Notes: generated from the sequence alone by a model not told the origin. A stretch of DNA of 64,000 nt from Heterodera schachtii (GCA_023374025.1 SIJG01000044.1:1000900-1064899); one strand, 5' to 3'; shown: positions 33,880 to 46,037, counted from the first letter of the stretch. Made by a program: numbers and translations.

Positions 33880-34392
33880 CAGATTTTTATCAAAAAGGCC
33901 AATTGAAATGAAATGAAGTGGGAGAAATGATGGGAGAGCCTAGCCTGGAGGATCGGCGTGGCTTCATCCGGCTCTCCCCGAAGGGGAATTGGAAATGGGC
34001 CAAAATCGATCGTCGCTTCGGGGACAGATTTGGGGTGTTTTTGAGTTTGGGAGCTCAGATAAACATTTACCCCTAAGCCTAAGCTGAAGCCTAAGCCTCG
34101 GCTTAATTTTGAATTTTGTCAAAAATTAAATTTCGGTTTTTTGTTCGAGTCAGGGTTCGGTGTTCGAATTTGATCAAAATGGATGTCATAACCGTGTTCA
34201 GCAACCTCAAAACCCCTTAATAATATGTTTTGTTTTATTTATAAATTTTGAGTTTTTGTTCGAATTTGAGTTCGGGGTTCTGAATTTTGCAAAATAAAAG
34301 TCAGATTCGTGATCAGCGCGAAAAATTACCTTAGAAAAATTATTTAAAATGTCTTTTAACTGCTTTTATAATGCGATCACTTGAGTCCCAGC
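33880..34392. other. Intergenic, no gene seen
   Basis: Contains CCTAAGCCTAAG-type short repeats near 34075 and AT-rich DNA. Confidence 0.4.
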
Positions 34393-35265
34393 CAGGGGTG
34401 TGGGAAAACCAAAAAAATAATTTTCGAAAACGAAAACGAAACGAAAATATTTATTTTTCATAAAACGAAACACGAAACGAAAATTAAAAATTTCAAAACT
34501 CGAAAATAAAAACGAAACGAAAATTTTTTTTTGGACGAAACGAAACACGAAAACGAAAAAATAGCCGTTTTCGTACGAAACGACACGAAAAACACGAAAA
34601 TTTTTTTGAACTAATTTAATCCAGAATTAAGAAACATAAAATTTTATAATTGTATCCTCAAACTATTTCGGTGTATTCCGGAATCAAAAAATCAGATTTT
34701 TAACATTTTTTGTGGCGTTTTTTCCAAAAAATTTTGGTGAATGGGCGAGGGGAGAGTGTCCGGCGGTGCCGATAGGCGCCGCCGGGAGAAAATATTAAGA
34801 ATTTCTATTGAATTTTGTTAGAAATTAGCCAAATTTTTCAGGAATTTCCGTCTTTTTAAAAGAATTTCATGCGCGAAAATGAGAATTTGGCCGGCAAAAA
34901 ACCTACATTTAAAAAAATACTGAAAATTTTAGGAGAATTTTGGGGGTCGGCGGTGCCGACAGGCGCCGCCGGGAAGAATTTTGAAATTTTCAATGAATTT
35001 TGTAAAGAAAAATATGATAATCTGTAGCAAACTTCCACGAGGTTGCTTGTTTTTTTCCCAAAATGGTCATTCTTAAGGGTGTAAATTTTTTCGTATTTTT
35101 CGTCCAAATTCCGTCTGACGAAAACGAAAACGAAACGAAAATTCAAAATTTTAAAACTCGAAAACGAAACGAAACGAAAATTTTTGACGGACGAAAACGA
35201 AACACGAAAACGAAACTCAAAAAGTGACGAAAAAAGGGGACGACACGAAATTTCGCACACCCCTG
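34393..35265. mobile_element. hAT-like MITE with CGAAAACGAAAC satellites
   Basis: Inverted ends CAGGGGTGTG and CACACCCCTG, with exact 8-bp duplication GTCCCAGC (34385-34392 and 35266-35273). Subterminal arrays of CGAAAACGAAACGAAAA occupy both ends. Two GC hairpins (34762-34783 and 34949-34970) lie in the middle. No transposase. Confidence 0.92.
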
Positions 35266-35639
35266 GTCCCAGCTGAGTTTGGCACTCCATTTTCGGCACT
35301 TTTTCGGCCTGAAAAAGGACAAGCGCGACCTAATTCTATTTTTCCAACCCATTTCGAACATTTTTACATTGATTCTGACCGTTTTTAAGCATTTTTGAGT
35401 TTGGGGCCTATGATCAATATTTACCGGAAAAAATGAAATCCCGGCCCCGGTTTTGCCAGTCCCGGTTCCGGCGGGACTAAATAAACACTGGTAAGAATGT
35501 GGGTCTGGGTGAGAAAAGAAGGAAATTGCTTAATTAATAAAAATATTTTAGCTTAAAAACCAGTGCCCTACAGGCACTGAAAGTGACGATTTTAATTTAT
35601 TTTTTAAAAATTGAAATAGCTTCGCTATTAAACACTAAC

Positions 35640-36245
35640 AAATAAGGGGGAGAGAAGAGTAAAGTGAACAAAGCTGAAGAGGAATAGAAGGGAAAGAGGA
35701 AAAGAATGTGAAAGAGGACGAGAGAGAGATGAACAGAAAGAGGAAGAGAGAGAGAGAGGAAGATTGAGAGGAACTGGAATAGGAAGAATGGAATGAAAGA
35801 AAAAAGGGGAGAAGAAAGGAAGCGGAATACAATCTGAAGAGGAACAGAAGGGAAAGAGAAAGAGGAAAACAAAGAGAAAGAAGAACAGAAATAGGAACAG
35901 AAAGAGGAAGAGAGAGAGAGAGAGGAGGAGGAGAAAAGTGAAAAGAAGGGGAATAGAAAGAGAAAGGGGAGAGAAATAGGAACAGAAAAAGGAAGAGAGA
36001 GAGAGAGAGGGGAGGAGAAAAGGGAAGAGAAGAGGAAGAGAAAGGGAAAGTGAGAGAAATAGGAACAGAAAAAGGAAGAGAGAGAGAGGGGAAGAAAAAA
36101 GGGAAGAAAAGAGGAAAAGAAAGGGAAAGTGAGAGAAAGAGAAAGAGAGAGAGAAAGGGAAAGAGGAAGAGAGCGAGGGGAAGAGAGAGAGATGATGAGA
36201 AAGGGGAATAGAGATAGAGAGAGGCGGAGAAAGGGGTAGAGAAGA
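35640..36245 (+). repeat. 600-bp polypurine tract
   Basis: Almost pure A/G on the plus strand, in diverged tandem units such as GAAAGAGGAACAGAAAGAGG. The long Ser/Leu/Phe frames on the minus strand are by-products. Confidence 0.95.
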
Positions 36246-36385
36246 GTAAGGTGAACTTCAATTGACATAAAATTTTTGGTGTTGTGCCAACCACTTAAGA
36301 TCAGCAGCAGGGTAATAAATGATGAAAAAATCACATAAAAAAGAGGAATGCTTTAAGCCAGGGATCGGATTCTTACATGCACAAT

Positions 36386-36442
36386 TGCAGTGATGTCGAC
36401 GCATGGCACAAGGACATCGAAATTATTAGCGAAAAAGTTTGA
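36386..36442 (+). pseudogene. Isolated SPRY exon fragment
   Basis: The plus strand reads CSDVDAWHKDIEIISEKV then TGA, matching NYWDAFACHEDIEIIGNK of S10. No neighbouring exons are on this strand. Confidence 0.65.
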
Positions 36443-36880
36443 AGGTCCATAGCAAGGAACAAAGATTTGCGAAATCGAAACGCGAAAGCCCATCCCTGCC
36501 CTGCATTCTTATATGGATAAACCCGAAAAACATGGCGATAAAAATGACAAATCCGAAATTTGAAAAACAAAATTGTAAAAAAGATAAATAGTAATTCTTA
36601 CGGCGGTTTTTTAGAAGGCTAAATTTGTTAACAGATTTTCTCTAAAAAGGGCCTCCGGAGAAAACGTTGCGTAGTGTCGGCAATTTTACTAATCATTTCA
36701 CAAAAGAGCGGGACGGAGAATTTAACGGAATATTTTGTTTAACTGTCCAAGTTTCTATAAATATTAAATAATAAAAAGTACAAATTTAAAAAAAAAATTT
36801 ATAAAAGTAAATGGAAATAAGAAAATAATAAATGAATGATCGATCGATAAAATGATCAGATTTTGTGAATATTTCACCAT

Positions 36881-39472
36881 TTAGAGAGCATCCAAATCAA
36901 ATTTGAAATCGGGCCCAAAATTCGCCTCAATTTTGTCACCAGAATTCAGCAAAGAAACAAATGGATGAAATGAATCATCAGCCAAATTGGGAGCAATGAA
37001 AAAATCGGAGGAATCTGTGAAAAATTAAGGGATTTTCGACAATTAAAGCAAAAAAGACAAAAACCAAAACAAATTATAATTTAGATTTGTTTATCATATT
37101 ATTTATTCATTTTCCAACCCAAACGTCGTCCGTTCCTCGTGAAAAAGAGCTGTCGAGTGATTAAATGGACACCAATTCCTACGGTATCGCCTTCACCGTA
37201 GGAATATTCGTAACTTCCTTTTTTTCCTTTTATTCCGTTAATCCAAATCCCACCACTATGTTTATAAGCATAAGTGCCTTGTTCCCTTTGAATTTGAATA
37301 TCCAATTCTGTCTGTTGTTTAACAGCGAATCCGAAGGTGATAAAATGACTGAATAAAGCCGAAATAAATATTAAAATATTTCACTTTTTAATATTTTTAT
37401 TTTAAATGTTTCAAAATACCAAATTCACTTACTATTTTCCTTTTTTCATAACTGAAATTTCGTAGTAAAAAAAGTCAAACAAATGCTTGTTCAGCACAAT
37501 CGAATATTTAGCGAAGACGGAATGATAATAGCCTTATGAAGAAAAAATGAGATTTATAAAATTTTAAAAATACCAGAATAGTTTCCCTTATGATAGACAG
37601 TCGGAATTTTGTTGCCAATGATTTCGATGTCCTCGTGACAAGCGAAGGCATCCCAATAATTTTCTTGGAATTTTAAAAGCGCCTTAAAATCATTCCTTTG
37701 AAATTTATTTTATATATTTTTAATATTATTATAATAATTTGTTGAATAAATTAAAAATATATTTTTACCGTAAAATTTATTTATTTATTTTTTCTCTTCC
37801 ATTCATTTCACCTTTTTCTGTGTCTGCTTTTCCAATACACTGATTTTTTCCAAAATTTTTGAAAATTGATCAGAAGTAGCTTAAAAATCGATTTAGTTTT
37901 TAAATTTAAATGTAATTATACAAATTGACAAATTTTATTTTCGTTTTAATTTCTTCTCACCTTTTGACTGTTCTTTTTGCTGTTTCTCCAATACACTGAT
38001 TTTTTCCCAAATTTTCTTTTGATCATTTTCCAATTGTGAGCGCTTTTCCTCGCCAGCTTAAAATAGAAAACAATTAATTATTTATTTAAATAAAATAAAC
38101 ATTAATAATATAAAATTAAAAAATTAATTAAATAAAAAATTATTCCTATGGTTTTAGCATTTTTTCGCAGAATCGGTGGAGTTTTAAGATTTTCTCTGAT
38201 TGTATTAATTCTCCTGCCAGTTTAAATGACTGATGAATACAAAATGTTTTCAAGAAGTAAAGGATTCGAAAAATGTTCAATTGCAGTTATTCAAAAGCCA
38301 AATTTTCATTTTTCGTTAAATTTTCCTCGCCTTTTGTCTGTTGCTGTTGCTGCTTCTCAATTTCACCAATTCTGTCCAAAATTGCTTTAAAATGATCTTC
38401 CGAAACTTAAATTTAAAGCAATTTTTCAATTAATTTTTTAAATTGTTGTTAAGTAACAAATTATCTGAAAATATCTAATAATATTTTGTAAAATATGCTT
38501 ATTCTTTTTACCATCCTTTGTGCGAGTTTTTCTGTCTTCTTGATGTTCATCTTCTCCATCATCAAGATTGAACTCGTCATCATTCATTCCTCGAATAAAT
38601 TTAATGAAATAAATAAGCAAAAAATAATAATTTTTGGCTCTATTTAAAAAAAAAAAGTTGTTTTCCAAATATTTATTGCCATAACTTTTTTTGAAACAAA
38701 ATAAAATTTTATGAAATTTTGCAGAATAAAAAGGACTCTTGAGCTAAAAGAATGATTCCAAGAAAGTTAATAATATGTTTCCAGTGATTTTCGAGAGTGT
38801 AATCCCGACTTTGGCATCCATTTCTTCCAATTCTGGATTCTTGAACCGGGTTCGAATTTACGAATTTGGGATAAATAATTCGACATGGGAAAAGGTTCAT
38901 AATCTGACAACTTCATAAACAACATTTTATGAAAATTTACAAACCACAATGGTGGTTCCTCCCCTTTGTTTTTTTATCCAATGGTCAAATTTTTTTTGTG
39001 GTGCAAGTCTTAATGATAAATAATTAATATTCCAATAATTAAATTCAGCCATTTCTATTACAGTATTACTTTGATTCTGTATCATGTGAACTGCAAAAGA
39101 GCCAAATTTTTCGCTTTCTTTTATCAATAAATTCAAAATCATTTTTTTGATTATATAATTTTCATACCGTACCTTCTAATTATACTAAATTCCCTACCGT
39201 TTCCATCTGGTCCAAACACTCCAGAACTGGCAACAGATGGTTCAATTGTTCTCGCTCGATTCAGCTCAGCAATTCTGGCAATCAGAACACTCAGTTCCTC
39301 CGATTTGCTCAGATTTGGAAAAATTGCTGAAATTGAGAAATAATTAAATTTAACAAATTTCATTATTTAAACTATTATTATTATTGTATTTTAATTATGC
39401 ATTTTAAGAAAAAAATTTACACTGGAGAGGAGAAAATTCGTCTGCTGATGAAAATGCCGTAAATGATGCCAT
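36881..39472 (-). CDS. SPRY-domain gene S10, apparently intact
   Basis: Ten exons (gene order): 39472-39421, 39326-39198, 38589-38512, 38405-38331, 38056-37961, 37879-37812, 37682-37574, 37532-37433, 37348-37119, 37014-36881. They total 1071 bp (356 aa) and all phases agree. Layout as S9 but with one extra coiled-coil exon (SEDHFKAILDRIGEIEKQ). N-terminus MASFTAFSSADEFSPLQ. SPRY landmarks: FQENYWDAFACHEDIEIIG, HSVFAKYSIVLN, FGFAVKQQTELD, GEGDTVGIGVHLITRQLFFT, and tail GDKIEANFGPDFKFDLDAL. The 38405-38331 exon has a GC donor. No signal peptide. Upstream flank and first exons are close to S9, so the two are recent paralogues whose SPRY exons have diverged more than their promoters. Confidence 0.9.
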
Positions 39473-39753
39473 AATTATAAAACCTAAATTAATAAATTTG
39501 TTTTAATTTCTTTAATGAATTAGAAAAAGATGAGCAAATGAAGGTTAATTCTGCTATAGTTGCTGTAATTGTACACATATTTATAGGCCAAAAAGTAAAT
39601 AAATTTATTGGCAAAACGATGACCCAAAATTGGAGAAAATGCGATCGGCAAAAGATAAGAATAATAAATATTTGAATACCCATAATTTTCTTCTATTTTT
39701 ATCTTTTATTTATTCAAATTATTGCCTTTTAGTGTTGGGCAAACGGTGACCCA
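39473..39753 (-). promoter_or_regulatory. Conserved 5' flank of S10
   Basis: Near-identical to 33593-33875, including an identical 64-codon hydrophobic frame that more likely reflects nucleotide conservation than coding. Confidence 0.6.
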
Positions 39754-39897
39754 AAAAGATGAGCAAAACTGCGGGGGAAAGTGATGAGAAACGGCAAAAA
39801 TAAAAAAAAAGTTGAGATAAAAACTTTATTAAAAATAAAAAATTATGAATAAAAATAATAAAGGTTGGTTTAATTAGGGAGAAGGCTTATATTTTTT

Positions 39898-40525
39898 CGA
39901 AAATATTTTATTGACAAAAATATTTTACATGAATGTTTTGGGATAGTTGAAAAAACTGGATCACTTTCCTAGTTTATATAATTTTGGCACAAAGTTTCAT
40001 CTGCAGATTTTTCATTTCCAAAAGACGATCAGCTTAAAGTGAAAAAACAAACTATTGTTCCTAATCAATTATAATGATTAAGAAACTAATCCAATTTTCA
40101 CTCACAAATCATGCCAATCCGTTCCAACATTGTGTTATGTTCGACTAATTTTGACATTATTTTTCAAATTAGAAATGCTTCGTTACGGTAGGCATTCAAT
40201 CACTTACCGTACTTTTCCGTTTCCTTTTCGTTATGGGTTTAAGAGAACAACCAACAATTTTTATTATGCCACTGGTAGAAAAGCGAATATTGATTTTCTC
40301 GACACTAATTACAATTGCTAAAAACCCACAGAGTTGCATTTTGAACTCTTTAAATAAACAGCATAATTTAGGGATTCATTGGAAATAAGAATTACATGAC
40401 TTAGTGATTGGGCATAAAAATGACTTAGAAATGCATTTTTTAAATTATAAACTAGGAAAGTGATCCAGTTTTTTGAAATAGCCCAAAACATTCATGTAAA
40501 TATTTTTGTTAATAAAATATTTTCG
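39898..40525. mobile_element. MITE with about 90-bp inverted ends
   Basis: Arms beginning CGAAAATATTTTATT and containing AACTGGATCACTTTCCTAG (left) or its complement (right) span about 90 bp each. No clear target duplication. Inside, a plus-strand frame preceded by CAAATTAG reads EMLRYGRHSITYRTFPF and ends at 40321; origin unknown. Confidence 0.7.
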
Positions 40526-40968
40526 GAATTTGCGAAAATAACGAAATACAGAATTCTAAGAGTAAAATTACAAATGATCCTGCCAATTGTTTGGGTTTAA
40601 GAGAACATTTATGTTCGACGTATTTTTAGGTGTTTTCCTGTAGAAAAACAAAATTTTATATTCATGTATTTCTGGGAAATATCAAAATTTTCACTGAAAA
40701 ATAAAAGTTACTCATTGGGTCGTATTTAAGCATAAAGCTTTGACTCTTTTCGATTGTTTGTTAAGCGATTAAATGTTAAGCATTGAACCAGCTCAAATTA
40801 GATCTTCCATTTTTAGTGAATAAATAATTATTTTGCTAAAATAATATTTGATTACAATTAAATTTTAGTTAAGGCGTTGGAGACTATAAAATTGTGTGGG
40901 AAGACAAAATTTAGCATTTTTATAAAAGGTGAATTAGAATTGTTTAGACATTTTTCAGCAATTTATAG

Positions 40969-41242
40969 TAGGGTTGCTCCCCGACATGTTTCGGGGAATT
41001 ACGAAAGTCGAAAATTGCACTTGAAATAAGATGGAAGTATCTTTAAATGAGTTTTTAAGACTTTTTTGTTCTGGACTTTTTCTTTTTGTGTTTTTTAGAC
41101 TTTTTACGAAAATTTCCTTTCCGACGAAGGTGTTGCTCCCCGACATTTTTTAAATTCTCCAGCCATCCCCGACAAATTCTTTCGGGGAATTTCCTCCCCG
41201 TTCCCCGACATTTTGCTCCCCGAGGCTCGGGGAGCAACCCTA
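40969..41242. mobile_element. hAT-like MITE, 274 bp
   Basis: Inverted ends TAGGGTTGCTCCCCGA and TCGGGGAGCAACCCTA, with exact 8-bp duplication ATTTATAG (40961-40968 and 41243-41250). Subterminal CCCCGACATTT and TCCCCGA units. Confidence 0.92.
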
Positions 41243-41439
41243 ATTTATAGTGCTAAAAATAAAAAAAATGTTATTGCTTTTCAATGAAAGTTTAATTATT
41301 CCAAAACTTTTTATTTTTGCTTTTTGTTTTTATGATTATTAATTAACTCCCGTATTGAAAATTTCCGAACTTTTTTTTTATAATTAGTCCTCAATTTCTT
41401 ATAATTTTAAATTTTATTCACATTAAAAATATTTCTTTT

Positions 41440-41640
41440 CTTCATATTTTTGTACTCATTTTCTTTTTTATGTCATTGGAATTCTAACGTGAATGATCAT
41501 TTTTCTCATAGTTTTGTACTTAATTTTCTTTTATTCTGTACTTGGAATTGTAGCTATTATAAATGATCATTTTTATTCTTAAAATTGTACTTAAATTTTT
41601 TCTATTAAGTTCCATGAAATGTATACAACTATTACAAACT
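41440..41640 (+). repeat. Diverged tandem repeat of about 70 bp
   Basis: Two to three imperfect units containing TTTGTACT(C/T)AATTTTCTTTT and AATGATCATTTTT. No gene is visible from 41250 to 42040. Confidence 0.55.
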
Positions 41641-42041
41641 GTGCATATAAATACTTGATTTTCCGCTTAAAATTCATTATTTTCCTTTTATAATAAAAAA
41701 GATTCCTAGCTTTTTAATAAATTTCTCCCATTTGTCATTATTTCTTTTTGCAATTCTATTAAAATGAAATATTTACGCTTCCTTAATATTTACATGGTTG
41801 GCTGGACCCCTTTCACATTTTAGGGTTACCGACTTATCGTGAGATGTCATGGGTGGAATCCCAGCACTAAAATGACTCCTGGATCGGGACAGAGGGCAAA
41901 ATCGGAATTGAATTCGAGCAAAACCGGGGTTTTCAATCACGGAATCCTATTACGACCTATGCCGAACCGAGTCCCTATTTTTCACAAAATCCCGGACTCT
42001 AAGACCAACTGAATATTTTACTTATATTTTAAGGTGGCTTA

Positions 42042-43058
42042 ATGAAATATATATATATTTTTTATTCATTTCTTATATTTTCCGTCTTTGCCAATTTGCA
42101 TGTAAAAGCATTGCCGCCAAAAGATAAAGCAGGTAAATTTGTAGAACTTTTCTATGTTCCAATTCAATTGTCCAATAATTTATTCTATCACTCAAACCAG
42201 AGCCGTAAATGGAGTTCCTAAATAATTCCCTAAAATACAAAATTCCGCTGGCTATGCCCCTTATTCAATTTCATGAAAGGATTATGTTTATCCTCCTCTT
42301 CAATAAATTTCGATTTTTAAGACACCAGCAATGGACAAATTGTCAATTCATTGGCAGACCAAATGGAGAACGTGTTGAAGAAAGGCGAATATTCGGATAT
42401 TAAAGGCGACAAAAAGGAGGCGAGTAAAAAAAAAACATCTCAAAAACCCATGGATAAGTCAAGGGCTTACACTTTTATGTCTTTTTTATGGAATTTTAAA
42501 ATTCTCAAAATTTTGTTCAAAACCTAAAAACAAATCATATGGATATAAATTTTCCGTTAGCTCAGTGGTCGAATGCCCACGGATTGGGGTTTAGGAGCGG
42601 GTTCGATTCTCACCCGAGTTCTAAAACATTCTAATTATTATTATCATTTTTATAGTAAAAATTACTATAATTCTCAAAACTTTTAATAATTTTTTTGGAA
42701 TTTTTTAAAGATTGTACCAGCTCATAGAGCAATTCTCTGCAGTGCTTCCGATGTTTTTGAAGCAATGTGCCGTAACGATGAAGATCAAATTGAAATCCCC
42801 GACATTGAAATTGGGGCGTACAAAACGATGCTAACATTTATTTACACTAAACATTTAAACGGATTGGATGCCAACAATTGGTTGGACGTCTTAATGGCTG
42901 GTAAAATGTATTAATTGGATTTTAAATAAATTTAATTATTAATTATAGCCGACAAGTATAACATCACTGAGCTGGTAAAGGAATGTGCCAAATTTCCCAT
43001 TGAAAAATTGCCAAATGTTTTTGTGGCTCTTGAAAAAGCTCTGTTGCTGAACATTGAG
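42042..43058 (+). CDS. BTB/POZ protein with signal peptide (3' end not found)
   Basis: Four exons in consistent phase: 42042-42132, 42322-42419, 42711-42900, 42949-43058 (163 codons). Exon 1 is MKYIYIFYSFLIFSVFANLH plus VKALPPKDKA: short basic start, hydrophobic core, likely cleavage after VFA or VKA. Exons 2-3 give the BTB fold (EYSDI, then KKEIVPAHRAILCSASDVFEAM, EIPDIEIGAYKTMLTFIYT) and exon 4 gives ADKYNITELVKECAKFPIEKL and following helices. BTB domains dimerise and recruit cullin-3 ubiquitin ligases, normally in the cytosol. Intron 2 has a GC donor and contains a tRNA-like sequence. After NIE the donor GTGAGC is present but no next exon was recognised, so the C-terminus is unknown or lost. 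Confidence 0.82.
42555..42625 (+). pseudogene. tRNA-like sequence in BTB intron 2
   Basis: GTTAGCTCAGTGGTCGAATG (box A) and GGGTTCGATTCTC (box B) are properly spaced. The anticodon and T stems have mismatches, so this is a tRNA pseudogene or SINE. Confidence 0.45.
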
Positions 43059-44134
43059 GTGAGCAAAGAATTTTAAATACAAACGCAAATAAATGGAACT
43101 TGGAAGCTGAAATAGTAATCTCTAGTTTTCTATAATTTATGTATTTAAAAATATTCTTTTCCTTAATGACAAAAAATTTTACGGCTGTACTAATTTTTTC
43201 AAAAATTCAAGCCAATTTCAGAAATGTCCAAATTTTAGTATTTTTTTGTCCATGTTCCGTCTTATAGAAGTTACTTCTATATTACAATACTAATGCCACA
43301 GCACTTTATTTTAAAATATTTGTATCACTGACGCATTTTCCACTGACGCATTTTCCACACAAAAAACAAATTTCTCTAACATTCGACGGTTCTTCCCGTC
43401 GATGTGTCTCTTTTTAATGTGATTGTATAATTTAAAAGTAATTGTAACGGTAAATTATAAAAGTCGGAGACTAAATAACTTGTATGTGCTGTCATATTTT
43501 TGTTTTGCTATTTATTTGAAACGAAATTTTGAATTTAAATTTTTTCAATCCGATTGGGAAAATAAATATTATTTCGTCAAAAGAAGCTAAAAAGGAATAG
43601 CTTTTTTCATTATTTTTTATAGGGTACTTTGACTTTCTAAAAGTTGGCAGTTATGAACTTGGAAACCAGTAGAACTGAAGTTGAGAAGAGAGATTGATTG
43701 TACGAGGGCAACCCTGTAATAATGCAAAACTTCTACAAAATTAAGTCATGGTAAAAAGTATGGAAGCAAAAGAAAAAAGATTTTCAAACTGGTTTTTCAA
43801 TGGAGAGTGATTATGTAGATTAAAATATTCTTCTATTAAAACAAACCCCTAATTTTTATGCAGAGAAAAAAAATCTGGAAAAGTTTCTGATACGCTAATT
43901 TTTGGACCTGAAATTTTTTTCAAAGATTTCATTTTTTAAAATGGTTAAATTTTTCTTCCGACCTTTCACACTTTTGTATCTGTTGACTTTTTAATAAAAC
44001 ATAATAAATTTAAATGTTAAAAAAGCCATTTTTATACAAGAAAGGAAGAAAAGCAAAGGAAATGATCAGAAAGTCATCAGAATAAATAAACAAATGATCA
44101 ACCATTCAATCAGTTTCAATGAACATTTCTTGTT
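43059..44134. other. No gene seen
   Basis: AT-rich. Short direct repeat TGACGCATTTTCCAC at about 43330. No further BTB exon was recognised. Confidence 0.4.
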
Positions 44135-44274
44135 TCAGAAGTGAGTGTTTGGCTTGAATTTGAATTCCTCCGAACCAAAATTAGCCGTAATTTCATCTCC
44201 AGTGCAAAACAAAGCAACGAACGGAAACAATTGGTCAAAAGCAGGAGATGGAACATCCAACAAATCAAAAAATT
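44135..44274 (-). pseudogene. Orphan SPRY last exon
   Basis: Acceptor TTTAATAG then FFDLLDVPSPAFDQLFPF and on to GDEITANFGSEEFKFKPNTHF and TGA. Closest to the last exon of S2. Upstream (higher coordinates) it is separated from any SPRY core exon by a MITE and by coiled-coil exons, so it is out of normal order. Confidence 0.7.
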
Positions 44275-44299
44275 CTATTAAAAAAAGAGAATTAATATG

Positions 44300-44885
44300 T
44301 AGGGATTCTTTTTTTAGGCACAAAAAATCGCGAAATAGGCACCTAAAAAGGCAGAAAAAAATCGCAAAATAGGCAACAAATACGCACAAAAATCATCAAA
44401 TAGGCACTAAAATAGGCAAAAAAAGTTTTTTTATTAACGCTTTTTAGGTATTAAACAAGTAAAAATTAATTAAAAAAATATTTTGCTTATATTTCAATTG
44501 TTTTAAAGTTGTTTTCGATAAAAATAATTTTTTACCACAATAATTAATTTTTGAGGACGAATTTTTATGAAAATTTTTTTTCAATTCTTAGAGGTGTATT
44601 TCTGAAATTTTTTCAAGTCGATTCTTAGGGGTGTATTTTTAATTTTTATTGCATTTTTGGTAAGGATTTTTCCAAAAATCCTGAAAAAAAGCGCCAAAAA
44701 TGGCGAAATAGGCACAAAAATAGGCAAATAGGCATTAAGCACAAAAAGTCCAAAATAGGCAAAAATAGGCATTATAAAAGTCATCATAGACACCCCAAAC
44801 AAAGCGGAAAACGCGTTTTTTGTGCTTATCTGAGCGTATCAAGTGCGCAAAAATTTTAGGCATTTGCCTAAAAAAAGAATCCCTA
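44300..44885. mobile_element. hAT-like MITE with AGGCAC repeats
   Basis: Inverted ends of 21 bp, TAGGGATTCTTTTTTTAGGC on the left and its complement on the right. The interior carries AAATAGGCAC and CAAAAATAGGCA repeats. Flanks TTAATATG and GTAATCAT are not a clean duplication, suggesting age. Confidence 0.75.
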
Positions 44886-45039
44886 GTAATCATGGTATTT
44901 TGTCATTTGCATTTTTTTTTCAAATATTTATTTAAATTTATGTTCGAGTCCGTTTACGATTTGGTAGGGTGATGGGGTGTAAGACGGGTTAGAGAAATCT
45001 GAGATATAATGTACTATTTCTCTTTGACTCTAATATCTC

Positions 45040-45330
45040 TAACTGTCTCTCGCTTCCTCACACTATTTCTCTCGCGCTGAAATTCGCGCACTTACCCTCC
45101 CAATACCCATGAAAAATTCGCGCACTCCCCCTAATCAGCCTAAAAAACTCGTGCACTTATCCTTCCAATACCCATGAAAAATTCGCGCACTCCCCTTCCT
45201 AATACCCTTGAAAAATTCGCACCCCCCCCCTTAATTAATTACCACCCCTCCCCCGAAACCTATTAATTACCAGCTGCATGATTAATTACCCTCCCGCGCG
45301 GCGGCAACTTCAAAGGGACCCCCTCCCCCG
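45040..45330. repeat. Degenerate repeat, AATTCGCGCAC units
   Basis: Imperfect tandem units with CCCATGAAAAATTCGCGCAC, then C-rich DNA. No gene. Confidence 0.6.
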
Positions 45331-45477
45331 AAACCCATTAATCATTTTCACACCTAACGATGAAAGCTGTAGGATAACTACTATTATAATTTATAATTCA
45401 AAATTAGAGAAATTATTTTATTACTGTTTTTTAGAAAAAATAAATTTTTATTATTTTCTCCCTTTCCCTTAATTCAC

Positions 45478-45761
45478 CGTTCTCTTCTGCTTCGGTTCTT
45501 TATCCATTTCACTGGTTTTTTCCAAAATTTTCTTCTGATCATTTTGTGATTGTGAGAATTGGTCAAAAGTAACTAAAATAAAGTTTAAAATTAAAAAATG
45601 GATAAATATAAAATATAATCCTTTATGAGCTTTTTAATATTTATTCTTCGCTAAAATTCACTCCCCTTTTGTCATGTTTTCGTTCTGTTTCTCCAATTCA
45701 GTGACTGTTTCCACAATTTTCTTCTGATCATTTTGCAATTGTGAGAATCGTTCCTCAGCTG
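45478..45761 (-). pseudogene. Two orphan coiled-coil exons of the SPRY family
   Basis: 45761-45666 (ERFSQLQNDQKKIVETVTEL...MTK) and 45572-45478 (FDQFSQSQNDQKKILEKTSEM). The first has GGGAGT where paralogues have GTGAGA or GCGAGA, so its donor appears destroyed. No SPRY core lies downstream before the orphan last exon at 44135. Confidence 0.7.
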
Positions 45762-46037
45762 CTAAAAATAAAAACTAATTATTTACTTAAAAAAATGTAA
45801 ATTTGTAATGTTTTATTATATTAAAAAATATTTTTACCAATATTGATTTTAAAGCCTTTTTAAGTTTGAAAAGATGTCAAAATCGGGTTTTCTGACCTTA
45901 AAACCCCTAGGGTGGTCTTTATATTTTAAAATTAAATTAAATAAATTCAATTTTTTGTGCGCAAAAAAAAACAAAATTTTTCCTATTATTCAGAGGCGGA
46001 GAATCTAAGAAAAAAAAAATTTAAATGAAATTTGTAT

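Noticed and set aside
35597..36334. 245-aa and 219-aa minus-strand frames rich in Ser, Leu and Phe
   Set aside because: They are antisense translations of the polypurine tract and show low complexity throughout.
36360..36505. CAGGGATCGG and CCCATCCCTG ends as a complete small MITE
   Set aside because: No matching 8-bp flanks, and the interior includes a SPRY exon fragment; the ends may belong to different events.
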